Below, one piece after another: positions 45,094-56,523 of a DNA stretch of 64,000 nucleotides. Origin of the DNA: Bos javanicus (Eukaryota; Chordata; Mammalia; Artiodactyla; Bovidae); the NCBI RefSeq assembly GCF_032452875.1, contig NC_083868.1, positions 101,118,537 to 101,182,536 on the forward strand. Reading direction: 5' to 3'. Each line of letters starts with the position of its first letter. Within the stretch, counting starts at the first letter, position 1. The notes below the pieces were generated by a model. That model was given only the letters and a program-made list of their open reading frames with translations, ran no database searches and was not told the origin of the DNA. The translations under genes and the position numbers were made by a program.

Positions 45094-45143
45094 TCAGTTC
45101 AGTTCAGTCACTCAGTCGTGTCCGACTGTTGGTGAACTTTTTC
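45094..45143 (-). mobile_element. BovB micro-insertion (36 bp of 3' end)
   Basis: TCAGTTCAGTTCAGTCACTC then AGTCGTGTCCGACTG: the extreme BovB 3' terminus only, followed by 14 bases of unrelated filler. CACAAAGTG is repeated at 45085-45093 and 45144-45152, which supports a true, very short retrotransposition event. Confidence 0.8.
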
Positions 45144-45513
45144 CACAAAGTGTAAAAAAATCAATATTCAGTTTTAAGAGTTATCATGACAATAGTATCA
45201 GTTATCAGGACAACTTATGTACATAAGATATCAAACTATGATTAATCATAAATTTGCCAAAGTTATTTTTCCTTTAAAGGAGGGAAAAACTGATTGCAGA
45301 AATCATTTTAGTGGTTTGAGAGAGACAAGTTTGAAGAATCAAAACACTAATCCCCATGAATTATCAATGTTTCTTCAATTGACACCTCAGATCTAATTTA
45401 GTATCTGCTTGCCTTCTGTTGCTGAATGATTTGTGCTGTGCATGTCAGTCTTTTTAAGAGGGCTGTTGGATGGTCTACAGGAGACTAATCTCTTCAAATA
45501 ATCTTTTGCAGGT

Positions 45514-45616
45514 AACAGCTGTTCTGGCAATTTAAACAGCTGTGAAAAGCATGAACAATTGTCATCAAGCTAGGGTAATGAGAGTTTATAGCACTGTTCC
45601 AGAGAGTTACCAGCTG
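45514..45616. promoter_or_regulatory. E-box cluster, candidate enhancer
   Basis: Within 103 bases there are three CAGCTG sites (45516, 45537, 45611) and one CAATTG (45556). The first lies in the 10-bp palindrome AACAGCTGTT. The surrounding 45.36-45.66 kb carries no transposon and is less AT-rich than its neighbours. bHLH factors bind CANNTG, with CAGCTG favoured by myogenic and proneural proteins. Regulatory function is inference only. Confidence 0.35.
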
Positions 45617-48467
45617 CGTCTTGGGTGTCACAAGCTTCTCAGGTTTTCTGATATCTTTTCATCAGCATCCATTTTTTTTTTTATCATTTGATCTCATTTA
45701 TAAGATGTTCTTTACTTTGAATTCCTCTGAATCATGAGGGTTTTGGAAGACTGTCTCAGAATTGCAAAGAGGCAGAACATTCCATATTTTTCTAGTATTC
45801 CTCCCTTTTACATGATAAGATCTCTAAATATGATAATCAACAAGATATTTTCAAATGCAAAATGCTGAATAGGAGTTTTATGACAAACATACACATATGC
45901 ATACACAATAATTTTTTTCTGTTATGCATTTCTCATAATTCAAATTCAAGGCAATATTAGACAGTGATAGCTTCTTATACATATTTCCAGGTCACATTTA
46001 CTTTGCCCACAATTTAGGTATTAGGAACTTTATCATCTCTTGTGTACAAATTTATGTGTCTACTGTACCTATTTATGTTGCATTTGCAATCATTTGAACT
46101 AAATTTTATCTAAGTTCCTTTAATATTCCTACTGTATGATTTCTATTCAAAGCCATGTTGGAGGAGGTCCAGTTGATCCATGAGCTGAACCCAGGCAATA
46201 GGAGGATCCCACTGATCCCCAACCCAATCCTTAGAATGTGAGTTCTGCTTGCTTCTCCCACTCGCAGAAGCTACTCCCATATACAGCCTTGAAACTGGAA
46301 TGTGATGTTGAAGCTGTCTGAACTGGACATCTGACTGAATCCAGTTAAGACCTCTATAAACTTTCAAGATTCTGGCAGATAGGTGAAGAAATCTATTAAC
46401 CTTGCAACTACCCAAAACAAGCATCATAAGTTCCCTTGCTTGTTGAACCTGCCACCTACCAATTTGACATGGTTTGCCTTTTCTTTAGTCTGTCTCTATC
46501 CTCCACATACAGGGATGGTTCCAGATTACACTTGGGGCAGCTCCCAAGGAGGTTGCAAGTCAATAAGCCAATTAGAAATGTAGCAATGTTACTGTCATCA
46601 TCTTGCATTCATTTGTGTTGACTAAGTCACAAAACTAGGTCTTATATTAAGCATCTAGATTGTATATGTTGCATTCCATTAGTAATTGACATAAATATCA
46701 CATAGCGTGACTCCCTAAGGTTAGAAGAGTAAGTAGAGAGTCACTTGTGGTTCAATAACAGTATCTTTCAGGTTCTTTGCCATTGTCACAGGTAAAGTAC
46801 ATTATAGTAATAAAACATAATGAGGTAAGATACAGATCATTTTTCAACTAGAAAGGGCACTCTGTTCACTGCAGCATAATATATAAAGCAGCATTTTGGG
46901 TACCTCAAAATATATGGGAATCCAGTAGACATTGGAGTAGCTCATTTTGATATTCCATGAAATCTCTCCTTCGGTTCCTGATATTGAATATCATATTTAG
47001 TCAAATTCTAGCATATCAGTCCAGGATGAAGGATTGAAAATCTATAACCTGTGAAATGAGGTAGGATGAGAGAGGAATTGATAAGCAGTGCAGCAAGACT
47101 ACAATAAAATTTCTTGTGGGAATATAGTAGGGGTAGGGAAGATAATGAATGAGTTTGTAAAGATAAAAAGGAGAAAGGAAAGCTGCTTTTTCACATATGA
47201 ACTTCACCTTCAAAATTTTATCCCATTGGCCTACAAAAGAATTTATTTTGTGGTTTTTGTGAAGGACAAATCCACATTAATTGAAGATCTCTTTTGTAGT
47301 AAGAAGATATTCAGTCTTAATGATTTTGCAGTTCATCACTCAGTAACTTTCCATGTATACCAGGAAGAACTCAGCATATATACTGGTTAAGAAATATAAA
47401 GAAGTACAGTATTTGATATCATAGGAGAAACTTATTGAACAGATAGCTAAGTTCAATTAAAAAATATGAAATGTTAGTGTTTGCATATAATCAAAATCTT
47501 CTATTTAGGAAAAAAAATATATATATATATATAACTTTTTAAGGTTTAAATGAATTTAGGGTATGTCCTAACAGTGATTTCCTTTACTGCTATTATTGAG
47601 GCTTATTTTTTTAGATTCATTATTGGAGCTGCAATATCAGTATAGCTTCAGTACAAAAGCTGTAAAACTAAAGATTTATTCATATTATTAAACATCTATC
47701 ATAGATGGTGTCTTTAACTTTTTATCAGAAGTATCATCATGCCCAGGTAGCAGATGAGGCTATACATTTCTTAGCTAGTTATCACAGAACAATACTGGAA
47801 GCCTATACATAAGATCTTTTCATTTTAAAAAGAAAAAAAATTCAAACCAGGATAGCTTCTACCCACAGACATTTGTCATTACAACTTTCTAGTTATTATA
47901 TCATTATTCTGCATCATTCACCAGAGAACATTATTCTACATGTTAAATTGAGTGATGCACTGGAATGACAAAGTTTTAATCTTCACTAAAATTTTAAAAG
48001 ACATACAGCTATATTTGGCTGAGGAAGCTGCCACTGATTCATTTATAGATTTTTTTCCCCAACTGCAATAAAGTTGCAGCCATTTTTTTCAAAGCCTATC
48101 ATACATTATAAAAGAACAGTACTTCAATTAATTCAATTTCCAGGACAAGGAACTGGAAATACAATTACTTGAACAGGATGTGGTTTAGTTAGTTAAAGGG
48201 AAAATGACCTTTTAAAATTCAAAAATCCATTTTAAAATTCAAAAATCTATTTAAAATAAAAGCAATCTAATGATGATACATATAGTGATGTTATATCAAT
48301 TTAGAAGCCAAAATATTAAATGTCATAAGCACAGGAATTGGAATACACTAGTTCTTGTGGCAATGGTGCATTCAGAAGTAGACAAAACCTAAGCCTTTGC
48401 TATATTCATAATGGACAAAAAAAAAAAAGAATACATTTCTCAATTCCTCTATAATTTGAAAGTCATG
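45617..48467. other. Unique DNA
   Basis: Nearly 2.9 kb without a recognised repeat apart from AT runs (47514-47533). The piece 46140-46560 has a base composition unlike its surroundings and a 94-codon minus-strand frame; it may be an old LTR, family unknown. Confidence 0.45.
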
Positions 48468-48565
48468 TACATTCATTCCACAGGTATTTATTGAGCCCAT
48501 TCATGTGTAGAGCCTATCTTTTCTAAGCACTTTAAAATTTTCATTTTCTAAATTAGATTCAGGGC
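48468..48565 (-). mobile_element. MIR/L2-like remnant
   Basis: ACATTCATTCCACAGGTATT and TATTGAGCCCATTCATGTG followed by CTAAGCACTTTAAAATTTTC resembles the reverse of the ancient MIR/L2 shared 3' region (tttattgagcacctactatg). Very old. Confidence 0.55.
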
Positions 48566-48981
48566 TTGCTTTTTATATATTTAAAATCAATTCAGAGAGA
48601 CAAGTTTCTATGTGGGTATGTCATAACACAGAGATCTATCACAGAGCTCAGGGAATGAGACACTAATGTCAGCCTGAGGAGGTTGGAAAAATAAATCAAT
48701 GGACAGAAACCTTTTATTGGCAGCTATGTCTAAGTATGAACAGTAATATAAAGAGTAAAAGGACAGAAACATTTCAGGATAGGCAATAATAGAAAAAATA
48801 TTTTTAATTGTGAAAGAACATGACATATTAAAGGTAAATGAAGACTTGTATTTCTGAAGTGAGAAATATGTGGTACAGAATAGTGGGAAATGATTTGAGA
48901 ATCATAACTTTGAACATGCCTTAGATAGATAAATCCATTATTTCCTATGTGGTAATTTAATACACTATAAGAAGGCATATA

Positions 48982-50030
48982 TTGGCTTGGACAAAAAGTC
49001 CCTTTGGTTTTTAAGTAAAAATGAAAGATATATTTTTCATTTTTACGAACAACCTTATGGAACAACATAGTCACAGTTTTGTACCACAACCTTCTACCAT
49101 TTTTCAGGCAAATTCATAATTCCATCTTCCCAAAACTTTATCTTTTTTATCAAAGCACTGTTTCGGGTGCCTTTACAGTCTTCCAGGAAATTGAAAATTT
49201 TTCCATTAAGATAATTTTGTGAAAATCAAAATAAATGGAAATCCAAAGATGTAATGTCTGGTGAAAACAGTGGATACATGAGAACTTCCCAGCTAAACTG
49301 TAACAGTTTTTGCCTGGTGTTTGATCAAACATGGGGCCTTGCATTATCCTGATGGAAAATTATGTGTTTTTTGTTTAACAATTCCTGACATTTTTTCATC
49401 AATTTCTGCTTTCGATTGGTCTAAATGGGAGCTATACTTGTTGGAAGAAATCATTCGGTTTTCTAGGAGTTTATAATGGAGGACTTTCCTCTAATCCCAC
49501 CATATAAACAAGATCACCTTTTTGGGATGAAGACCGATTATTGGTGAGGTTGGTGGTGATTCATTTCACTTGCTCCACAATTTCTTCCACCCTGCATTAT
49601 TGTATAGTGTCCACTTTTCATCACCTGTCTCAATTTGTTTTAAAAATGGAACATTTTTGTTACATTTTGGTATAGAATTGCATGTGGAAATATGTCAAGA
49701 AGGTTTTTTTTTCACTTAATTTATGGGTACTCCAAACATCAAAGCAATTTGCACAAAGATGATGTAAACAATTTTTCAATGCTTGATTGGGATATTTTGA
49801 GTATGTCAGCTATCTTTCATGTGGTACAATGTTTATTGTTCTCAATTAATGTCTTGATTTGATTGCTACCAACTTCAATTGGTCTACCTGACTGTGGCAC
49901 ATCATCCAGAGAGAAACTTCACAAACTTCAAACTTCAGTATGAAACTTCACAAACCAATTTTGACAGATTCAGTCAATCACAGCACCTTTTCCATACACC
50001 ACACAAATCTTTTTTTGTGTTCCAGTTGCA
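48982..50030 (-). mobile_element. Dead mariner DNA transposon
   Basis: The left end has the mariner-type inverted repeat TTGGCTTGGACAAAAAGTCC after a TA dinucleotide. The minus strand encodes fragments of a mariner transposase: a TGDEKW block (about 49611-49628), HQDNARPH (49331-49354) and a SPD block with its aspartate at 49256-49258, the three catalytic Asp positions of the DDD family. D2 and D3 are 30 codons apart, fewer than the usual D34D spacing, so bases were lost. Many stops and frameshifts are present, and no right-hand inverted repeat is seen before the L1 at about 50040. It is a fossil. Confidence 0.85.
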
Positions 50031-50039
50031 CAATGAAAT

Positions 50040-50492
50040 AGTATCATTTGAAGACACATGGATGGACCTAGAGACTGTCATAGAGTGAAGTAAGTCAAAA
50101 AGAAAAAAACAAATATTGTATAATATGGTGTATATGTGGAAATCAGAGAAATGGTAGAGATGAACTTATTTGCAAAGCAGAAACAGAAACATAAACAACC
50201 ATACGGACACCAAAGTGGGAAAGGAGGGGTGGAATGAATTGGGAAACTGAGACTGGCATATATACATTACTATGTATAAAATAGATAATTGATAAGAATC
50301 TACTCTGTAGCACAAGGAACTCTACTTAATGCTCTGTGGTGAATAGAGTCATATGTATACATATATTCACAGGAAAAAATTTAAAAAGAAGTGGATATGT
50401 GTATACATATGACTCATTCACTTTGCTATACAACAAAATACTAATACAACATTGTAAAGCATCTATACCCCAATAAAAATTAATAAAAAAGA
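50040..50492 (+). mobile_element. L1 3' end
   Basis: ACACATGGATGGACCTAGAG, GTATATGTGGAAATCAGAGA, then the L1 3' UTR and the end CTATACCCCAATAAAAATTA. It is 5'-truncated and diverged. It shares the tail with 27355-30314. Confidence 0.88.
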
Positions 50493-50847
50493 TAGAAATA
50501 TATTTATAGAAAAGTAGATTTTTAGTATAAGCAGAAGGAAAAAAAAATCATGGGTAAAACCTTTCATTATTTTTTTCTCTTATCGTATATTCTAAATACT
50601 TCTATGTAGTATAATTTCTTTATCAATCCTTTCTACATAAAATCAATTTGAAAACAATAAACATGGATGATATATATTTAATTAATAAATGAAAACTATG
50701 ATGAGAAGAGTTTTAGCCCATTTGAAAAGTAGGAAGTTTGAACCCTCCACTTTATATAAGAAATTAAAGTTAACTATAAAATCATATAACATACATAAAT
50801 AATAATTGAACAGTTATTTTATGTTATACATGAAATTTGGGCTTTGC
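50493..50847. other. Unique AT-rich DNA
   Basis: No recognised feature. Confidence 0.5.
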
Positions 50848-51050
50848 AGGTAGCCCCAGTGGTAAAGAATCTGCCTACCAAAACAGGAGATGCAAGAGAA
50901 GTGGGTTCGATCCCTGGGTTGAGAAGATCCCCCTGGAGTATAAAATGTCAACCGACTCCACTGTTCTCTCCTGAAAAATTCTATGTACAGAGGAGTCTAA
51001 TGGGCTATAGTCCATAGAGTTGCAAAGAGTCAGACATGACTGAGCACACA
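50848..51050 (+). mobile_element. Bov-tA SINE (older)
   Basis: GGGCTTTGCAGGTAGCCCCA to GACATGACTGAGCACACACA. The head is closer to the older Bov-tA type; B-box GGTTCGATCCC is intact. It ends in a CACACA/CAGTACAG tail. Confidence 0.9.
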
Positions 51051-51957
51051 CACAGTACAGTACATATACATAGAATTTACTATATAATCATGAATATATT
51101 TTAAATTAAAAGTAAAACTATTTTCCAATAATTATCCTAATTAAATATGAAGGAACTCATTTTTAGTTTAATAAATTAACAATTTTCTCTTCAAAAACAA
51201 CAGATCATAGGGTCATATAAACTGACACTTTAAGCCATGCTCCCCATTATAAGAGCTGAAAACCTGAAAAATGTTTATTTCATGTGAAGTACATTTTAGT
51301 GTATTAACTGTTGCTCAAAAATAATGATCATCAAGTATTATTTTAAATTTTAGTGTTATCTGAATTCTGAAAGTAAAGTGTATATGAATGATTTCTCAAA
51401 TATGTTGTCAAATATATTCTGTAATAAAATATGCTTATTGACATTTGTATACATTTTCTCTTTATAATCACTCTACTAAAAATATTGAGAGAGTTATGTT
51501 CAATCTTATTTGAAGTTATTTACTGCATACCATTTCTCAGGATTCCTTGAGCAATGCTAATGTGAAGCATTCTCTCAGAGTAAAAGTATCCAAAGTAATT
51601 TTAGTTTTGTTTGGAGGTTGGAATCTTTTACATTCTGAAAGGAAAAACTTCTGTTATAAATTTGAGGCCTCAATTGTAGCATGTTTCTCTGCAATTAACC
51701 ATTAACCATTCTGAAGATAAGGCATGGCCCTGGAGACAAACAGATGGGGGTTCAAGGTTGGGCTTACCTACTTATATGCTTGGTGATATTGGTAAAATAG
51801 TGTATCTCTATCTGCCTCATCTATGAAATTAGGACAACAGTGGCGTTTAATTTAGAAAACATTTATATGGTTTAAATTAGTCATTCAGATAGTACTGAAC
51901 CTGTGCCTCAGTTTTTTTTTTTTTCCTTTCTCCCTCTCTCAGGTAGGACAGGAAGCT
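51051..51957. other. Unique DNA
   Basis: About 0.9 kb with no recognised feature; a T run lies at 51911-51924. Confidence 0.5.
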
Positions 51958-51967
51958 AAAGAGGGCT

Positions 51968-52116
51968 CTCTAGTCACTAAGTCGTGTCCAACTCTTGCGA
52001 CCCTATTGACTGTAGCCTGCCAGGCAACTCCAGGAGATCGTCCCGATCCAGATATCGAACCTGGGTTTCCTGCATTGAAGGCAGATTCTTTACCAACTGA
52101 GCTATGAGGAAAGCCC
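51968..52116 (-). mobile_element. Bov-tA SINE with internal deletion
   Basis: Reverse copy from CTCTAGTCACTAAGTCGTGT to GCTATGAGGAAAGCCC. The middle of the BovA unit (about 60 bases) is missing at CCAGGCAACTCCAGGAGATC. Target duplication AAAGAGGGCT at 51958-51967 and 52117-52126. Confidence 0.92.
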
Positions 52117-52120
52117 AAAG

Positions 52121-52356
52121 AGGGCTGCTGCTGCTGCTAAGTCGCTTCAGTTATGTCGGACTCTGTGCAACCCCATAGACAGCAGTCTACCAGGGTCCCT
52201 CATCCCTGGGATTCTCCAGGCAAGAACACTGGGGTGGGTTTCCATTTCCTTCTCCAGTGCATGAAAGGGAAAATTCAAAGTGAAGTCGTGCAGTCGTGTC
52301 TGACTCTTCGGAATCCCGTGGACTGCAACCCACCAGGCTCTGCTGTCCCTGGATAG
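52121..52356 (-). mobile_element. Truncated BovA2 SINE
   Basis: GGGCTGCTGCTGCTGCTAAG to CTCTGCTGTCCCTGG: one full BovA unit and most of the second, cut short. It starts in the target duplication of the preceding SINE, so the two are back to back. Confidence 0.9.
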
Positions 52357-52500
52357 AGGTGGGTATTTATCTTCTCCTACCTGGAAGGCTACAGCCTACT
52401 GGAGTTGGGTATTTCTATTCCCCCCATTCAATTTGGTCCTGATTTTAGGCTCTGGTTGAATAGTTTCTCCTGAGGGCAGGTCTTCTTAAGAATAGTGTGC

Positions 52501-52719
52501 AAGTGAAAAAGTATCAGTCTTTCAGTCATGTCCAACTCTTTGCAACCCTATGGACTGCAGCCCACCAGTCACCTCTGTCCATGGAATTCTCCAAGCAAGA
52601 ATACTGGAGTGGGTGAGTAGCCATTTGCTTCTCCAGTGGATCTTCCTGCCCCAGGGATTGAACCCGCATCTGCTGCATTGCAGGCACATTCTTTACCATC
52701 TGAACTGCCAGGGAAGCAC
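52501..52719 (-). mobile_element. Bov-tA SINE with target duplication
   Basis: Reverse full copy. TAAGAATAGTGTGC (52487-52500) and TAAGAACAGTGTGC (52720-52733) flank it, 13 of 14 bases alike. Confidence 0.94.
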
Positions 52720-52733
52720 TAAGAACAGTGTGC

Positions 52734-53160
52734 TCTAACAAGATGGTTCCTTTTTCACTGCCTTCATGAAATCATGAAGGAATTTTTCTCTGATATTTTT
52801 CTGTAGGAAGCTGGTCAAACTCCTGGAGGTAAATCTCACAATATTTTCCCACCAAGATTGGATTTCTGTGAAGTTTTTAAAGCCCCTAGACATTTTTCAG
52901 CTATAGTTGATATTTTCCTACCAGAGAAGTAGTTTCTCTGGTGGATTCAGCTTGTGAGACTCTGTTCCTAGATGTAGCTGAGTATTCACTGGTCTGCATC
53001 TCTGGTTATGATAGCACTGATTTGCCCCGTGCCCTCCAGTCTCTTAGCCGTCTGAGAAGAGCTGTTGATTTTTCAGTCTGTCTGTTCTTTACTTGTTGTT
53101 AGGATGGAGTAGCAACTTCCAAACCCCTTACATGCAGAACTAGAAACTGGAAGATTACGG
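52734..53160. other. Unique DNA
   Basis: No family recognised; possibly the upstream continuation of the old L1 that follows. Confidence 0.45.
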
Positions 53161-53560
53161 ATATATATTTTAAGATTTATCTTGTATCTGGTCATCTTTC
53201 TGAACTCTATTCCTCTAATTCTGACATATATTCTCCAGGAAATTTAAGGCAGTTCATGCACTCATCCACCAGTGAAAAGTTTTTTCCATCTTAATTCTTC
53301 TCGTATGTCTTATTAACTTGGGTAGGAATTTCAGTGTAATGTTGAATAGAAGTAAGGATAGCTGGAATACTTATTTCTGATTTTAACAGGAAAAGTTATA
53401 AATTGATTATTAATATTAGCACATATCAGATAATATTTAATTTCCATGATTAACTTATTTTTTTCCTTAGATGGTTCTTTAAGTCAGAATAAAGCAAGTT
53501 CCATATAATGAGTTTGGTGAAGCCTTAAATCTCTACTTCCTCTCATCATCTTTCCATTTG
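53161..53560 (-). mobile_element. Degenerate L1 ORF2 remnant
   Basis: TCAGTGTAATGTTGAATAGA followed by AGTAAGGATAGCTGG and TTTCTGATTTTAACAGGAAA correspond to a well-known reversed L1 ORF2 RT segment (tgttgaataggagtggtgag ... ctgattttagaggaaa). Old and without frame. Confidence 0.65.
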
Positions 53561-53589
53561 CATTTGTTAGTAGAATATTCTGCATTCTG

Positions 53590-53785
53590 GAGATGGTAAA
53601 GAACACACCTGTGATACAGGAGACCAGGGTTTGATCCTTGGGTCAGGAAGATCCCCTGGAGAAGGGAATGGAAATCCACTCCAGTATTCTTGCTTGGAGA
53701 ATTCCATGGACAAGGGAGCCTGGTGGGTTACAGTCCCTGGAGTCACAAAGAGTTAGACATGACTGAGCGACTAATACTTTCAATG
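53590..53785 (+). mobile_element. Bov-tA SINE
   Basis: GGAGATGGTAAAGAACACAC to GACTGAGCGACTAATACTTTC. The first ~18 bases of the head are missing. B-box GGGTTTGATCCTTGG is intact. Confidence 0.9.
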
Positions 53786-53916
53786 TCATGGCATTGATTC
53801 ATATGCATCTATCTTTTATAATGCTGGTAAATTGATATTTCTAGCTAGCAGTTCTATCAGATTCAAATTCAGTGTTTTGGCAAGAATAATTTATAAGCAT
53901 CTGGTGTATTATTACA

Positions 53917-54079
53917 GGCTTCCCTGGTGGTTCAGACAGTAAAGAATCTGCCTGAAGTGCAGGAGACCAGGGTTCAATTCCTACATGGAGAATCCCATAG
54001 ACAGAGGAGACTGGCAGACTACAGTCCATGGGTTGCAAGGAAGGAGTTGGACACAACTGAACAACTAATACTTTCACTT
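53917..54079 (+). mobile_element. Bov-tA SINE with ~45-bp internal deletion
   Basis: AGGCTTCCCTGGTGGTTCAG to CAACTAATACTTTCACTTC. The central GGAAGATCCCCTGGAG...TATTCTTGCC block is missing. Flanks share GTGTATTAT. Confidence 0.9.
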
Positions 54080-54278
54080 CATACAGTGTATTATCTATTG
54101 CAATATATAAGAAAATACATATACTATCTAGTCACTAAAAAAATCACATATTTTAGTGATATTGAGATTGTTTAGTGAGTTCATACATTGTCTGTTTGAT
54201 CTTCCATTCTAAAGTTTTCCATTATCTTTTATATAATGTTTTTTGCAACCAGTGATAATTGCTGTCTAAATCATTACC

Positions 54279-54584
54279 TGCTGCTACTGCTGCTGCTAAG
54301 TCACTTCTGCTGCTGCTGCTGCTAAGTTGCTTCAGTCGTGTCCGACTCTGTGCGACCCCATAGATGGCAGCCCACCAGGCTCCCCGGTCCCTGGGATTCT
54401 CCAGGCAAGAACACTGGAGTGGGTTGCCATTTCCTTCTCCAATGCATGAAAGTGAAAAGTGAAAGTGAAGTCGCTCAGTTGTGATCGACTCTTAGTGACC
54501 CCATAGACAGCAGCCCACCAGGCTCCCCCATCCCTAGGATTCTCCAGGCAAGAGTACTAGAGTGTGTTGCCACTGCCTTCTCTG
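54279..54584 (-). mobile_element. BovA2 SINE with duplicated tail
   Basis: The left (3') end reads CTGCTGCTAAGTCACTTCTG, then five CTG units and CTAAGTTGCTTCAGTCGTG: the SINE terminus plus tail occurs twice. Right end CACTGCCTTCTCTG. Target duplication AAATCATTACC (54268-54278) and AAATCATTCCC (54585-54595). Confidence 0.93.
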
Positions 54585-54595
54585 AAATCATTCCC

Positions 54596-55149
54596 TAAAG
54601 GCTGCAAAATAATGATGCTCTGGATTTATTATGTATTTAGTATTTATTAACTGTTTTCTTTTTCTATATAGAATATCTCTTCACTTCAATTATTTAGTTG
54701 TTAAATACAGTTCATACAGTAAAGAAAGAAACATTTTGTTTTATCCCTTGTTTCTTCTCTGTGTGTAGAAAGAATGGATGCTGCCTATTGAGGACTATGG
54801 ATTTATCAATAGTTTTCAATGAGATTATTTTGTTAATATCGTTATGAACACATGAAATTTTACATAGTATTTCTATCAACTGCAGTAATTTTAAGCCTTG
54901 AAAGCAAATGTACAGTCTATTAGAATTTTTACGTGTCTGTTGCAATTGAATGATCATTTATTAGAATACTGTTAAGAGTTTTTCTACAAATTTTTTAAAT
55001 GCTTTATAGTCTAGTGATACTAAAGTGCTATATATGAAATAATAATTTTAATTTTATCCATTTGGTATTCATTTATTTATCTACTTATAATCTGTATGTT
55101 TTGATGTTTGATTTCTTTCATATGTGACATTTAAATTCCATTTAAACAG
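54596..55149. other. Unique AT-rich DNA
   Basis: No recognised feature. Confidence 0.45.
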
Positions 55150-56522
55150 CATTTTTTCTTCCCTAAACTATGCTTTTGTTGTTGCTCTAACATTTTTGCT
55201 TTATTCTTAGAGATGTGGAATTTTGCATCATAGAATTTAACATTTTTGATTAATTGGCATCATGTAAACTTTCATATGAGTTTTAAAATGTGTTGTTATA
55301 ATTGTTATAACTAAGCATATAGTTGTTATACAAGCCTAAATGATTTTATATCATTTGTAATTATTTTGCTGTTGTTGTTGAATGTTGCCATACCTCCTTT
55401 TGTTTCTGGTTAACATTTTTATCCATCCATTCATTTTCCATCTTCCTTCATGAGTTTTATTTAGATATAAGTCTTAAAATTATCATTTAGCTAGAATTTG
55501 TTTTCTTATCTAATCCTAGTGTATCTGTGTGTTAATAAGATATTTAAACTAATTTTAACTGATTGTGGTTACAGCCATGCTTAGAATCATTCCCATGTTC
55601 TTATTTTTGTATTTACATGATAATTTCTAGTCATACATACATACATACAGATACACATATATAGATTTCCGTAGTTTTGAGATTTATTGCATTGGTCAAC
55701 TTGTCACATAGCTTTGCTTAATATTTTGAAAGCAGTGTATTCCAGATATCTTCTTGAATGCTTCAACCTGGACATGTTTATCACACCTATAAATACACTT
55801 TAAATGAAAAGTGTGGAGTTAATCTCTGTCTCTGTTCTCTCATTCAAAAATGCAAGACCTGTGGTATGCTTTAATTTTTCCATTTTTTAAGATAACCTGA
55901 TTATTAGGTAACATATTTTTAAAAAAATTAACATGTTCCATCATGTTATTTTTTTCATGGTTACTATTTTGTTAAACTCCAAACATTGCTTTTGTATTCA
56001 TTATCTTAATTTGGTTTGAAAATGTCATCTATGACATCATTTGGAAGAGTATCTATAGATTGCCTACACTGAATCCTTATATTAGCATTCATTTTTTATT
56101 TCATCCTTTGAATTAAATCTTACATTGGCTGGGTAAAGATTAATTTTCATCACATTTAAATCTGAGAAATCTGATAATACTTGTTTTGTGGGTATTGTTT
56201 TCCTCTTTGCAAGATTTTTAAATTTTCATTTTTTCTCACTTTTTGAAATTTCATCTGCAGTGTAGTTTCTATTTTGTTACTCATAATCAGAACCTGCAAG
56301 TTGAGAAACAATTAGAAGATTCTTTTAAGTCATCTTTTCTTTAGTAAAAATCTCATCTTCTGTATGACCTAATCTTCAGGAAGTACCAAAAGATCATTGT
56401 TCTGTTGGTGCTACACCTCTTATTTTCCTTTGACAGTGTGGCATATGTATATAAGTAAGAGATATATGTATATCCTACAAGAGATAGCCCATTTCATAAC
56501 TATTTTCATTTAATGAAAGTTA
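55150..56522 (-). mobile_element. Possible degenerate L1
   Basis: Scattered phrases such as CCTTTTGTTTCTGGTTAACA and AAATCTGATAATACTTG recall a reversed old L1 ORF2, but homology is weak and much of the interval could be unique. A CATA repeat lies at 55634-55650. Confidence 0.35.
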
Positions 56523-56523
56523 A

